Assembly: GCF_021353265.1 (NCBI RefSeq)
Contig: NZ_JAJTWU010000005.1
Coordinates: 419,005 to 483,004 of the forward strand
DNA: 64,000 nucleotides
Direction of reading: 5' to 3'
Origin: Pelomonas cellulosilytica
Lineage (GTDB): Bacteria > Pseudomonadota > Gammaproteobacteria > Burkholderiales > Burkholderiaceae_C
Shown: positions 16,489-25,121 of the stretch, one piece after another
Layout of the letters: each line of letters starts with the position of its first letter
How positions within the stretch are numbered: position 1 is the stretch's first letter
Program-made: the position numbers and the translations under genes
The notes under the pieces: model-generated
The model's input: the letters and a program-made list of their open reading frames with translations, nothing else
Database searches by the model: none
What the model was told of the DNA's origin: nothing

Positions 16489-17172
16489 ATGCCTGCCGCC
16501 CCGCCCGCCCTCAGCCCCGCCGCCCTCGCCCGCAGCATTCCCTTCGCCGTCTTCATGGCCCTGCTCGCGCTGCGCGGCTACTTGCCGGCCGACCTCGGTC
16601 TCGATGCCCGCTGGATCTACGGCGTCCAGGCGCTCGTCGTGGCGGGCCTGCTGGCTTGGTACTGGCGCGGTTATGGCGAGCTGGTGCGGCAGACGCTGCC
16701 CGACGCGCGCGAGGCCGGCTGGGCCGTCGTCGTCGGCATCGCCGTCTTCGCGGTGTGGGTGCGGCTGGACGCTCCATGGATGCAGCTCGGCACCGCCACG
16801 GCCACCTTCGTGCCGCTGGACGCGGCCGGCCAGCCCATCTGGCCATTGATCGCATTGCGGCTGACGGGGGCGGCACTCGTCGTGCCGGTCATGGAGGAGC
16901 TGTTCTGGCGCTCGTTCCTGATGCGCTGGATCCAGCACCCGGGCTTCGAGCGCGTGGACCCGCAGACCGTGGGCCTGAAGGCCGTCGTGCTGTCCACCTT
17001 CGTCTTCACGCTGGCGCACACGCTATGGCTGGCGGCCATCATCGCGGGGCTGGCCTATGCGCTGCTGTACCGCCGCACCGGCAAGCTGTGGACGGCCGTC
17101 ATCGCCCATGCCGTGACGAACGGGCTGCTGGGCGTGTGGGTCGTGACAACGGGGCGCTGGGAATTTTGGTGA
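16489..17172 (+). CDS. CPBP family intramembrane glutamic protease (exosortase-associated type)
   Basis: 227 residues with six or seven membrane helices. The catalytic motifs are VMEELFWRSFLMRW (Glu-Glu-x-x-x-Arg), FVFTLAHTLW (Phe-x-x-x-His) and VIAHAVTNGLLGVW (His-x-x-x-Asn), the full set of the CPBP/Abi (Rce1-like) family. The EELFWRSFLMRW form is typical of the CAAX-protease-related proteins found in bacteria with PEP-CTERM/exosortase protein sorting, and a PEP-CTERM protein is encoded at 36085-36726. That association is from general knowledge; no exosortase is in this window. The ATG has only a weak ribosome site. Confidence 0.85.
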   Translation: MPAAPPALSPAALARSIPFAVFMALLALRGYLPADLGLDARWIYGVQALVVAGLLAWYWRGYGELVRQTLPDAREAGWAVVVGIAVFAVWVRLDAPWMQLGTATATFVPLDAAGQPIWPLIALRLTGAALVVPVMEELFWRSFLMRWIQHPGFERVDPQTVGLKAVVLSTFVFTLAHTLWLAAIIAGLAYALLYRRTGKLWTAVIAHAVTNGLLGVWVVTTGRWEFW

Positions 17173-17314
17173 CCCCCCGGTCGCGGGGCCTGTGGTTCTA
17201 GGGGACAACCCTGGGGGCGACGCCGCGCGCTTCCTACACTGCCGCCCGCTCTGCATCCGCGGAGCCGCGACGGGCCACACAACGCCCGAGTCCATGCAGT
17301 TTCCAGGGAGACCC

Positions 17315-20020
17315 ATGCCCATCGTCGTTCAGCGCCTGCGTGGCGCTTTTGCCAGCGCCTGTGTGGCGCTCTCATTGATCGGCTGCGGCGGTGGCAGCAG
17401 CAGCAACCCGCCAACGCCGGAGCCCCCGGCGCCCGTCACCACCGGCCAGATCACCGGCCAGGTGCTAAGCGCCGCCGATGCCAGCCCCGTCGCCGGTGCC
17501 CGCATCACGGCCGCCGGCGCCACCGCCACCAGCGATGCACAGGGCCGCTTCACGCTCGGCGGCCTGGCACCCGCCGCCAGCGTCGTGCTGCGCATCCAGG
17601 CCGATGGCCACCTCGACGTCGTGCGGCCGCTGCCCGTGGCGGCCAACCAAACCACGCAGATCACGCAGCGCCTCGTCGCCGCCGGCGCCGCGCAGACCTT
17701 CAACGCCGCCACGCCCGGGACGCTGAGCGTCGCCAACTCGCTGGCCGCGGTGGACCTGCCGGCCAACGGCTTCGTCGTCGACGGCAGCAGCACGGCCGCT
17801 ACCGGCACGCTCAGCGCGCGGCTCAGCGTCATCGACCCCGCGCGTAACCCCGGCGCGATGCCTGGCCGCTATGTCGCCAGCACGGGCCGCGCGATCGAGA
17901 GCTTCGGCGCGATCACGGTGGACCTGCGCGACGCAGGCGGCAACAAGGTCAACCTTAAGGCCGGCACGACGGCCACGATCCGCATCCCGCTGGCCACGCG
18001 CTCGGCCGCGCCGCCGGCCACCGTGCCGCTGTTCCACCTGGACGAGACGACCGGCCAATGGGTGCAAGAGGGCCAGGCCACGCTGAGGGTCACGGCCGCG
18101 GGCAGCTACTACGAAGGTACCGTCAGCCACTTCAGCAGCTGGAACGCTGACATCGAGACGGACACCATCTTCGTCAACGGCTGCGTCAACGACAGCGCCG
18201 GCAAGCCGGCCGCGTGGGCCCTTGTGCAGACCTCGGGCATCGACTACTCCGGCATGAGCTACGACGTGACGGACACGAACGGCAAGTTCCGCGTGCCGAT
18301 TCGCAAGAACTCGCTGGCCGAGCTGCTCGCCACGCTGGACCAGCGCTCCACGCCGACGATCACCGTCGGCCCGTCGGCCACCGACATCACGCTGCCCAAC
18401 TGCCTGGTGCTGGCCGATGCGGCCGCGCCGCAGATTGTTACGTCGCCGGTGGACCGCACGGTCGTGGCCGGCCAGTTCGTCTACTTCCGTGTCAGTGCCA
18501 GCGGCGGCGCGCTGCGCTACCAGTGGCAGCGCAACGGCGTCGACATGCCGGGCGAGACCTTCGACACACTGAGCTTCTACGCCGCGCTGGCCGATGACGG
18601 CGCTCGCTACACGGTCGTCGTGCGCAACAGCCAAGGCCAGGTCACCAGCGGCGCCGCGGTGCTGCACGTCAACCCGGCGACGCTGCCCGTTGTCACGGAA
18701 CAGCCGCGCGATGCCAGCGCCCGCGTTGGCGAGACGGCCAGCTTCGCCGTCACCGTCGTCGGCAGTGCGCCACTGACCTACCAGTGGCAGCGCAATGGCG
18801 TGGACATCGCCGGCGCGACGGCGGCGGCGTACACGACGCCCGCGCTGGCGCTGGCCGACCAGGGCGCGCTGTACCGCGTCGTGGTGCGCAACGCCTACGG
18901 CAGCGCCACCAGCGCCCCGGCGCTGCTGAGCGTCACCGGCACCGTGCCGGCCGCGCCGGTCATCACCGCGCAGCCGGTCGCCGTCACGGCGACGGTGGGC
19001 CAGACGGCCACCTTCCTCGTGTTGGGCAACGGCAACCCCGCGCCCACCTACCAATGGCTGAAGAACGGTGCGGTCATCGCCGGTGCGACCGGCCAGACGT
19101 ACACGACGCCGGCACTCGCGGCGGGCGACGACGGCGCGCTGTTCAGCGTCAAGCTGAGCAACTCGCAGGGCGAGGTGGTCAGCAGCACCGCGCTGCTGAC
19201 CGTCAAGCCGGCCGGCAACGACACCGAGCAGGCCAACCTGATGCGCCTGCTGGGTGCCGGCAGCGTCTGGCTGCAGGCCGTCGGCGCGCCGCTGGAGGTG
19301 GCCGACGACAACGGCCTCGTGCTCGCTGCCAGTGCCGTCTGCCAGACCGGCAGCGTCAGCGCGACGCTGGGCGGCGCGGCCGTCACCGTGGGCCAGGCGC
19401 TGCCTGCGAACGGCGTGCTGGCCACGCGCTTCACCGACTGCGTCAGCGACGGCACCCGCTACAACGGCAGCGGTACGGCCGACTACCGCCTGAGCAGCCT
19501 GAGCGCGCCGGTCAACGGCAGCGCGACCGTCACGCTGTCCAGCCTGCGCATGGCGGATGTGGCCGGCGACAGCGACTACACGGTCGACGGCGGCGCGACC
19601 GTCACGCTGACCGGCAGTCAGGACGGCACCAGCCTTACGCAGAGCGCCGCGCTGACGCCGACGGCCGGCTCCAGCATTGCCAACAACCTGCTGGGCCTGC
19701 GCGCCACGCTGGCCGGCGGCGGCCTGTCGGTGGGCTCGACGACGCGCCTCAGCGACGGTGTGCCGACCGGCACGCGCGTCAGCTACAACAGCTTCGCCTT
19801 TAGCGTGGGTAGCACGCCCTACCTGGCCCAGGGCGCACTGACGCTGACCTTCGGCGGCACCAACGGCGGGCTTGCCGGCGGCAGCGGCGAGATCACGCTG
19901 AGCAGCAACGGCACGCAGGTCGGCCGGCTTTACTTTGCCAACGGCAGCCTGCAGATCGAGGTCAATGGCCGCGTGCAGCCGTTCGCCGCCCCGCGCGGGA
20001 GCGCGAGCGCGCGGCGTTGA
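17315..20020 (+). CDS. Large Ig-domain surface lipoprotein
   Basis: 901 residues. ATG 17315 is preceded by AGGGAG; another ATG seven codons upstream has none. The signal ends in a lipobox (LSLIGC, Cys 24), followed by Gly/Ser and Pro-rich linkers. Residues about 45-110 form a carboxypeptidase-regulatory-like beta domain (GQVLSAADASPVAGARITAA). Three Ig-like domains follow (about 380-460, 465-550, 560-645), each with YQWQRNGV or YQWLKNGA and a Tyr/Phe near its end. The C-terminal 250 residues are Thr/Ser/Gly-rich strands. It is probably an outer-membrane lipoprotein for adhesion or binding. A convergent regulator gene follows 22 bases later. Confidence 0.85.
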   Translation: MPIVVQRLRGAFASACVALSLIGCGGGSSSNPPTPEPPAPVTTGQITGQVLSAADASPVAGARITAAGATATSDAQGRFTLGGLAPAASVVLRIQADGHLDVVRPLPVAANQTTQITQRLVAAGAAQTFNAATPGTLSVANSLAAVDLPANGFVVDGSSTAATGTLSARLSVIDPARNPGAMPGRYVASTGRAIESFGAITVDLRDAGGNKVNLKAGTTATIRIPLATRSAAPPATVPLFHLDETTGQWVQEGQATLRVTAAGSYYEGTVSHFSSWNADIETDTIFVNGCVNDSAGKPAAWALVQTSGIDYSGMSYDVTDTNGKFRVPIRKNSLAELLATLDQRSTPTITVGPSATDITLPNCLVLADAAAPQIVTSPVDRTVVAGQFVYFRVSASGGALRYQWQRNGVDMPGETFDTLSFYAALADDGARYTVVVRNSQGQVTSGAAVLHVNPATLPVVTEQPRDASARVGETASFAVTVVGSAPLTYQWQRNGVDIAGATAAAYTTPALALADQGALYRVVVRNAYGSATSAPALLSVTGTVPAAPVITAQPVAVTATVGQTATFLVLGNGNPAPTYQWLKNGAVIAGATGQTYTTPALAAGDDGALFSVKLSNSQGEVVSSTALLTVKPAGNDTEQANLMRLLGAGSVWLQAVGAPLEVADDNGLVLAASAVCQTGSVSATLGGAAVTVGQALPANGVLATRFTDCVSDGTRYNGSGTADYRLSSLSAPVNGSATVTLSSLRMADVAGDSDYTVDGGATVTLTGSQDGTSLTQSAALTPTAGSSIANNLLGLRATLAGGGLSVGSTTRLSDGVPTGTRVSYNSFAFSVGSTPYLAQGALTLTFGGTNGGLAGGSGEITLSSNGTQVGRLYFANGSLQIEVNGRVQPFAAPRGSASARR

Positions 20021-20042
20021 TGCCACGGGCGGTGGTGCGTCG

Positions 20043-20801
20043 TCAGCCGCGCCGCCGCCCGAGCCCCGAGCGTTCCAGGTCCCGAAACGCCTCAAACACC
20101 CAGGACCGCAACCCAATGACGACGCTGTACGGCCGCTTCTCGGCGGCTGGCAGCTTCTGGTCCAGCAGGTGCTGGCGGGCGAAGTCGTCAGCCGTTCGCT
20201 GCAGCCGCACGGCCAGCTCGCGCGCATGTCTGGCGCCGAACTCGCCGTGCACCAGCGTCAGCAGTTCGCCCTCGCCGTCGAAGCCGCCGGCAAAGAAGTC
20301 GGCCATGACGCGCTCGCGGAAGAACTGCATCACCGGCCCCTGCGGCCGCCAGCGCAGCGTCTTGGCCACCTTGAGCCGGTAGCGGTTGTGCGGGCGGAGC
20401 TCGATGACGCCCAGCCGGTCCAGCTTGGCCAGCGCCGCGACGGCATCCGCCTCGCTGAGGCGGTAGCGCGCCAGCACGTCCTCCAGTGTCCAAAGGCTCA
20501 GGCAGCAGATGGCCACCAGCAGCAGTTTGGGGTCGGCCACGACCGCCTGCTCCTGCGCCAGGCTCAGCTCGCGCTGTGCCGGCGCCTGGTTGGCCAGGCG
20601 GCCGGCCAGCTCAGCGAACTCCAGCTTCAGCACGCGGCAGATCTCGTCCACGCGTGACAGCGGCATCTCGCCGCCCGGCGCCAGCATGCGCTTCACGCTG
20701 GACTCCGACAGGCCCAGCGCCTGTGCCAACGCTGCGTAGCTTAGGCCCTGAGCCTTCAGTTCAGCCTTGATGAGGGCCACGAGGGATTGGGTGCTCGACA
20801 T
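20043..20801 (-). CDS. XRE-family transcriptional regulator
   Basis: 252 residues. Residues 8-62 are a helix-turn-helix of the Cro/CI type (LSYAALAQALGLSESSVKRML). The rest has a winged-helix-like middle (LLLVAICCLSLWTLEDVLARY, then ALAKLDRLGVIELRPHNRYR) and a C-terminal helical part with no recognised ligand-binding fold. It reads away from the long lipid-related operon, and its 184-base upstream gap contains three copies of CGGTAGC that could be its operator, so control of that operon and of itself is plausible but unproven. Confidence 0.88.
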   Translation of the reverse strand: MSSTQSLVALIKAELKAQGLSYAALAQALGLSESSVKRMLAPGGEMPLSRVDEICRVLKLEFAELAGRLANQAPAQRELSLAQEQAVVADPKLLLVAICCLSLWTLEDVLARYRLSEADAVAALAKLDRLGVIELRPHNRYRLKVAKTLRWRPQGPVMQFFRERVMADFFAGGFDGEGELLTLVHGEFGARHARELAVRLQRTADDFARQHLLDQKLPAAEKRPYSVVIGLRSWVFEAFRDLERSGLGRRRG

Positions 20802-20810
20802 GGGTGCGAA

Positions 20811-20883
20811 CGGTAGCGCATGACGCGCCGCAGACGCGCCTTGGCTGTGGAAATCGGCAATTCGGTAGCGCGAGCTGCTACCG
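20811..20883. promoter_or_regulatory. Candidate operator: three CGGTAGC half-sites
   Basis: CGGTAGC occurs at 20811-20817 and 20863-20869 (52 bases apart) and in inverted form, GCTACCG, at 20877-20883. The last two make a perfect inverted repeat (CGGTAGC, seven bases, GCTACCG). All lie in the short gap between the XRE regulator and the divergent operon, where a regulator of both would bind. Confidence 0.4.
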
Positions 20884-20985
20884 GCCGGCGCTCGCGGTGC
20901 GCCTCGGAACTATTCCCGAGTTCGCTGGCCCGGGCATCGCGCAACATCGCGGCCGTTCAAACAGCACCGACAGGGAGTCATTTCA

Positions 20986-21453
20986 ATGCGCCCCGCCTCC
21001 ACCCTCATCCATCGCGACACCGGTGCCTGGCGCCTGCAGGTCTGGGTGTCCTTCGGGCTCAGCGTCATGCTGTGTGGCTCGGGCCTGGCGTGGCTGCCGG
21101 GTCAAGACCTGGACCGGGCCTTCATGGTGATGGGCTATGTGTTCTGCCTGTCCACGGCCTTCGCGCTGGTCAAGTTCATCCGCGACAACCAGGATCGCCG
21201 GGTCGACACGCCGATGTGGCGTCTCGTTGTCTGGAGCGGCTTCGCGCTCGCCATGGCCCTGACCGCCTGGGGCCTGTGGCGCATGGAGATCCAGCCGGTG
21301 TGGAAGGCGTACCTGGGCGTCTGCTGGCTGTACCTGATCTCCAACGTCTTCACCCTGGCCAAGATGCTGCGCGACGCGCACGAGGCCGACATGGCGGACG
21401 CCCGCCTGCAAGGCCGCCGCGAGGCGATGCAGACGCAGGGCGACGCCCAGTAA
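20986..21453 (+). CDS. YiaA/YiaB-like inner-membrane protein
   Basis: 155 residues with four membrane helices in two similar pairs (WRLQVWVSFGLSVMLCGSGL, FMVMGYVFCLSTAFALVKFI, WRLVVWSGFALAMALTAWGL, YLGVCWLYLISNVFTLAKML). Each pair matches the YiaAB two-helix domain, and each ends in the same basic motif (KFIRD, KMLRD). The function of YiaA/B is unknown. GGGAG precedes the ATG. It is the first gene of an eight-gene operon; 15 bases separate it from the next gene, which has its own ribosome site (GGGAG). Confidence 0.88.
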   Translation: MRPASTLIHRDTGAWRLQVWVSFGLSVMLCGSGLAWLPGQDLDRAFMVMGYVFCLSTAFALVKFIRDNQDRRVDTPMWRLVVWSGFALAMALTAWGLWRMEIQPVWKAYLGVCWLYLISNVFTLAKMLRDAHEADMADARLQGRREAMQTQGDAQ

Positions 21454-21468
21454 CTGGGAGAGCTGTCC

Positions 21469-21909
21469 ATGAAACACCTGTTCGTCCTGAGTGCACTGTC
21501 CCTGGCCCTGGCCCTGCCGGCCCGGGCCCACAACGACCCGTCCGAGGCCAGCACGGCGCTGTCACTGGCGCCGGTGGCGCTGTCGGTCGGCGCGGTCAGT
21601 GCCACCGGCGTGGCGTTGAGCGCCGTCCCCGTGGGCCTGTTCTCGGCCGGCGTGACGCTGACCGTCGTCAGCGTGGAGGTCGTCGGCGGTGCTACGGTCT
21701 GGGTGCTGGAGCGTGCGTCCGACGGTGCGCGCCTCAGCGTCAAGGTCGCCGGCAAGCTGGCCGAGGGCGTCGTCATCTCCGCGGGCGCGGCGGTGACGGT
21801 GTCGGTCATCGGCACCGGTGCCGTGCTTTCGGCGGCAGGCGAGGTCATCGCCTTCATCCCGAACGAGATCGGCAAGGCGCTGCTCCACAACGAGCGGGTG
21901 AGCCGTTGA
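21469..21909 (+). CDS. Small exported protein paired with DUF2145
   Basis: 146 residues. A signal peptide (MKHLFVLSALSLALALPARA) is followed by a Val/Ala/Gly/Ser-rich stretch of hydrophobic strands or helices (LAPVALSVGAVSATGVALSA, SAGVTLTVVSVEVVGGATVW) and a conserved-looking centre (VLERASDGARLSVKVAGKL). It ends with IPNEIGKALLHNERVSR. I recall similar proteins beside DUF2145 genes, but have no function for them. Its stop overlaps the DUF2145 start (TTGA), so the two are translationally coupled. Periplasmic or membrane location is inferred. Confidence 0.75.
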   Translation: MKHLFVLSALSLALALPARAHNDPSEASTALSLAPVALSVGAVSATGVALSAVPVGLFSAGVTLTVVSVEVVGGATVWVLERASDGARLSVKVAGKLAEGVVISAGAAVTVSVIGTGAVLSAAGEVIAFIPNEIGKALLHNERVSR

Positions 21910-22703
21910 AGTGCTGCCTCGTCGCTGCGGCGCTGGTCATCGCGACCGCGGCCCACGCCGGCCGCAGCTGCGAAGACAAGCCGCTCACCGTGCGCCAGGT
22001 CGTGCAGGGATTGAACCTTGCGCAGGCCACGGCTCGGCAGCTGGACGCAAGCGGCGCGCAGGTCGTTCTGCTGGCCCGTGCGGGGCAGGATCTGTCGAAG
22101 TACGGCCTGCAGTGGTCGCACCTGGGCTTCGCCTACAAGGACCCGCAGGCCGGTGTCTGGCGCGTGGTGCACAAGCTCAACCAGTGCGGCACCGACCATG
22201 CCGAGCTCTTCCGTCAGGGCCTGGGCGAGTTCTTCCTGGACAACCCGTTCCGCTACGCCGCCGCCTACGTCGTGCTGAAGCCCGCGCTGCAGCAGGCGCT
22301 GCTGCCGGTGCTGACCGACAACGCGCGGGCCTCGCGCCTGCATGAGCGCCGCTACAGCATGGTGGCCTACGCCTTCGGCACGACCTACCAGCAGAGCAAC
22401 CAGTGGGCGCTGGAGACGCTGGCCGCGGCGGCGGCGCCCGGCGTGGTCAGCCGCCGGGCTGCGCAGGACTGGCTCAAGGACCGGGGCTACGAGCCTACCG
22501 ACCTGCACCTATCCACGCTGACACGGCTGGGCGGCCGGCTCACCCGCGCCAACATCGCCTTCGACGATCATCCGAGCGCCCGCCGCTTCAGCAGCCACAT
22601 CGACACGGTCACCGTGGACTCGATGTTTGTGTGGCTGCCTCGCGCGGGTCTGGCCGACACTCCGCAGCCGGTCACGCCTGAACGCGCATTGAACACGCCA
22701 TGA
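21906..22703 (+). CDS. Exported DUF2145 protein
   Basis: 265 residues from a TTG start at 21906 that overlaps the previous stop; it opens a short signal peptide (MKCCLVAAALVIATAAHAG). The body matches DUF2145: GRSCEDKPLTVRQVVQGLNL, GQDLSKYGLQWSHLGFAYKD, VVHKLNQCGT, FFLDNPFRYAAAYVVLKP, then YSMVAYAFGTTYQQSNQWAL. The Ser/His and Cys residues in SHLGFAY and NQCGT, and later YQQSNQW, give it the look of a papain-like (NlpC/P60-type) hydrolase, which is a visual guess. The next gene starts inside its stop codon (ATGA). Confidence 0.85.
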   Translation: MKCCLVAAALVIATAAHAGRSCEDKPLTVRQVVQGLNLAQATARQLDASGAQVVLLARAGQDLSKYGLQWSHLGFAYKDPQAGVWRVVHKLNQCGTDHAELFRQGLGEFFLDNPFRYAAAYVVLKPALQQALLPVLTDNARASRLHERRYSMVAYAFGTTYQQSNQWALETLAAAAAPGVVSRRAAQDWLKDRGYEPTDLHLSTLTRLGGRLTRANIAFDDHPSARRFSSHIDTVTVDSMFVWLPRAGLADTPQPVTPERALNTP

Positions 22704-24598
22704 GCCACGAGCATCCGAACCAGTTCGCCCTGCTGGGCCAGCGCCGTTTCGCGCCCTTCTTCTGGACACAGTTCCTCGGCGCCGCGAACGACAACGTCTT
22801 CAAGTTCGCGTTCACGCTGATGGTGACTTACCAGCTGCAGCTCAACTGGCTGGAGCCCAAGATGGCAGGCCTTGTCATCGGCGCGCTGTTCATCCTGCCC
22901 TACGTGCTGTTCTCGGCCACCAGCGGCCAGCTGGCCGACAAGCACGACAAGGCGCGGCTGATGCAGCTCGTCAAGAGCCTGGAGATCGCCTTCATGGCCA
23001 TCGCCGCCTGGGGCTTCTACACGACGAGCGTGCCGGCGCTGCTGGGCTGCGTCTTCCTGATGGGCCTGCACTCCACGCTGTTCGGCCCCGTCAAGTACGC
23101 CTACATGCCGCAGCAGCTGAACGAACGCGAGCTGACCGGCGGCAACGGCATGGTGGAGATGGGCACGTTCGTGGCCATCCTGCTGGGCCAGCTGGCGGGC
23201 GGCATCCTCGTCGACACGCCCGTCGTCGGCCCGCAACACGTGGCCTGGGCCTGCCTTCTTCTGGCCGTGCTGGGCCGCGCAACGGCGCAGGGCATCCCGC
23301 CCAGCCCGTCGACCGACCCGCACCTCGTCATCAACTGGAACCCCTTCACCGAGACCTGGCGCAACCTCAAGCTCGCGCATGAGGGGCTGGCAGTGTTCCG
23401 CTCCTTGCTGGGCATCTCGTGGATGTGGTTCTTCGGCGCGGTGTTCCTCAGCAACTTCCCCGCGTTCGCGAAGGAGGTGCTGCACGGCAGCCCGCAGGTG
23501 GCCTCGCTGCTGCTCGCGGTGTTCTCCATCGGCATCGGCATCGGCTCGCTGCTGTGCGAGATGCTGTCCAAGCGGCAGGTCGAGATAGGCCTAGTGCCGC
23601 TGGGCGCCATCGGCATGAGCGTGTTCGCCATCGACCTGTACTTCGCCGCGACCGGCCTGCCGGCTGCCGAGCCCTACAGCGTCAGCACCTTCCTCGCGGT
23701 GCACGCCCACTGGCGTGTGCTGGCCGACCTGGCCCTTCTGGCACTCTTCGCTGGCCTCTACAGCGTGCCGATGTACGCGCTGATCCAGCTGCGCGCAAAG
23801 CCCACGCACCGCGCGCGCATCATCGCGGCCAACAACATCCTGAATGCGATCTTCATGATCGCCAGCTCCGTCATCGCCGGCGCGATGCTCGGCGCCGGCC
23901 TCACGATCCCGCAAATCTTCCTGGCGGTTGGCATCGCCAATGCCGTCGTGGCGGCCTACATCTTCCTCATCGTGCCGGAGTACCTGTTGCGCTTCGTGGC
24001 GTTCATCCTGACGCGGCTGGTCTACCGTTTCCGCATCCACCATGACGAGCGCCTGCCGACGACCGGCCCGGCCGTGCTGGTGTGCAACCACGTGAGCTTC
24101 GTCGACGCCGTGCTGCTGATGGCCGCGAGCCCGCGGCCCATCCGCTTCCTGATGGACCACCAGATCTTCAAGACACCGGTGTTGGGCTGGATGTTCAACC
24201 TTGCCAAGGCCATCCCCATCGCGCCGGCCAAGACCGACCAGGCCACGTATGAGGCCGCCTTTACCGCTGCCCGCGCCGTGCTGGATGATGGCGAGATGGT
24301 CTGCATCTTCCCCGAAGGCGGCATCACGCGAGACGGCACGCTGCAGCCGTTCAAGGGTGGCGTCATGAAGCTGCTCGAAGGCCGCCCCGACGTGCCCGTC
24401 ATCCCGATGGCGCTGGGCAACCTGTGGGGCAGCTTCTTCTCGCGGGTGGAGGGCGGCAAGGCCATGGTCAAGCCACTGCGGCGTGGGGTGTGGAGCCCGG
24501 TGTCATTGACCGTTGGCGAGCCGCTGAGGCCCGAGGCGGTGACGCCGGAGGAGTTGCGCGACCGCGTGGCACGCCTACTCACGCCGCCGCAAGCTTGA
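22700..24598 (+). CDS. LplT-like MFS transporter fused to a PlsC-type acyltransferase
   Basis: 632 residues. Residues 1-420 are an MFS transporter of the lysophospholipid-flippase (LplT) type: FWTQFLGAANDNVFKFA, then LADKHDKARL between helices 2 and 3. Residues 440-630 are a 1-acylglycerol-3-phosphate acyltransferase domain with the catalytic NHVSFVD (about residue 461) and FPEGG (about 536). In Aas-type proteins a third, AMP-forming ligase domain follows; it is absent here. The fusion would bring lysolipid to the inner leaflet and acylate it. It sits inside the 4-base-overlap chain with the Lgt-like and radical SAM genes. Confidence 0.92.
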   Translation: MSHEHPNQFALLGQRRFAPFFWTQFLGAANDNVFKFAFTLMVTYQLQLNWLEPKMAGLVIGALFILPYVLFSATSGQLADKHDKARLMQLVKSLEIAFMAIAAWGFYTTSVPALLGCVFLMGLHSTLFGPVKYAYMPQQLNERELTGGNGMVEMGTFVAILLGQLAGGILVDTPVVGPQHVAWACLLLAVLGRATAQGIPPSPSTDPHLVINWNPFTETWRNLKLAHEGLAVFRSLLGISWMWFFGAVFLSNFPAFAKEVLHGSPQVASLLLAVFSIGIGIGSLLCEMLSKRQVEIGLVPLGAIGMSVFAIDLYFAATGLPAAEPYSVSTFLAVHAHWRVLADLALLALFAGLYSVPMYALIQLRAKPTHRARIIAANNILNAIFMIASSVIAGAMLGAGLTIPQIFLAVGIANAVVAAYIFLIVPEYLLRFVAFILTRLVYRFRIHHDERLPTTGPAVLVCNHVSFVDAVLLMAASPRPIRFLMDHQIFKTPVLGWMFNLAKAIPIAPAKTDQATYEAAFTAARAVLDDGEMVCIFPEGGITRDGTLQPFKGGVMKLLEGRPDVPVIPMALGNLWGSFFSRVEGGKAMVKPLRRGVWSPVSLTVGEPLRPEAVTPEELRDRVARLLTPPQA

Positions 24599-24852
24599 AC
24601 GCCGTGGCGCGCGCTCTGCTCATCGTCGTGCTGCTGATCGGCTTGCTGGGCTTCGGTGCCATGGGCCTGTGCGGCGGGATCATGACGGTCGCAGTCGTGC
24701 CGGCGGTGTTCATGCGCGGCGGGGCGCAATCGCTCGGCCTGCTGGTCACCTCGGTGCCCAGCGCCATTTGCGGCTTCTTCATGGCCCGGTTCTTTGTCAA
24801 CAAGCTCAACGCGCTGCTCGCACGGCGCACTTCCAGGAAGGACCCCGCATGA
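24595..24852 (+). CDS. Small two-helix membrane protein, paralogue A
   Basis: 85 residues if translation starts at the TTG overlapping the previous stop (TTGA); GTG 24604 is an alternative. Two hydrophobic segments (ALLIVVLLIGLLGFGAMGLC and LLVTSVPSAICGFFMARFFV) flank GGIMTVAVVPAVF. LGFGAMGLCG is shared with the next gene, so the two arose by duplication. The Cys in this motif is conserved in both. The function is not known; the setting suggests an inner-membrane subunit of the surrounding lipid pathway. Confidence 0.7.
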   Translation: MNAVARALLIVVLLIGLLGFGAMGLCGGIMTVAVVPAVFMRGGAQSLGLLVTSVPSAICGFFMARFFVNKLNALLARRTSRKDPA

Positions 24853-25121
24853 CCCAGGAGACCCCCGGCCGCCTTTGGCGCTTCCTCGGCATCGCCGTCC
24901 TCGCCATCGCCACGCTCGGCTTTGGCGCTATGGGCCTGTGCGGCGCGGCCTTCACCGTCATGTCGCTGCCCGGCCTGTTCGCCGGGGGCATCGAGAACTA
25001 CTCCGGCGCGGCGCTCGTCATTGCCGTGCCCAGCCTGCTGATCGGTGGCGCGGTGGCCGCGTGGGCCGGGTGGATGCTATGGCGTCTGACGCGTACGGCG
25101 CCGCCAGCCGATGATGCATGA
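24849..25121 (+). CDS. Small two-helix membrane protein, paralogue B
   Basis: 90 residues; the ATG overlaps the previous stop (ATGA). It contains LGFGAMGLCGAAFTVMSLPG, matching LGFGAMGLCGGIMTVAVVPA of the previous gene, and a second hydrophobic helix (LVIAVPSLLIGGAVAAWAGW) with an aromatic-rich end (MLWRLTRTAPP). Its stop overlaps the Lgt-like start. It has no recognised family. Adjacent duplicated small subunits suggest a heterodimer in the membrane, which is inference. Confidence 0.75.
   Translation: MTQETPGRLWRFLGIAVLAIATLGFGAMGLCGAAFTVMSLPGLFAGGIENYSGAALVIAVPSLLIGGAVAAWAGWMLWRLTRTAPPADDA

Noticed and set aside
17465..20227. 920-codon minus-strand frame opposite the Ig lipoprotein
   Set aside because: Composition is Arg/Gly/Val/Asp-rich with no fold, signal or ribosome site; the plus strand has a lipobox and three Ig domains.
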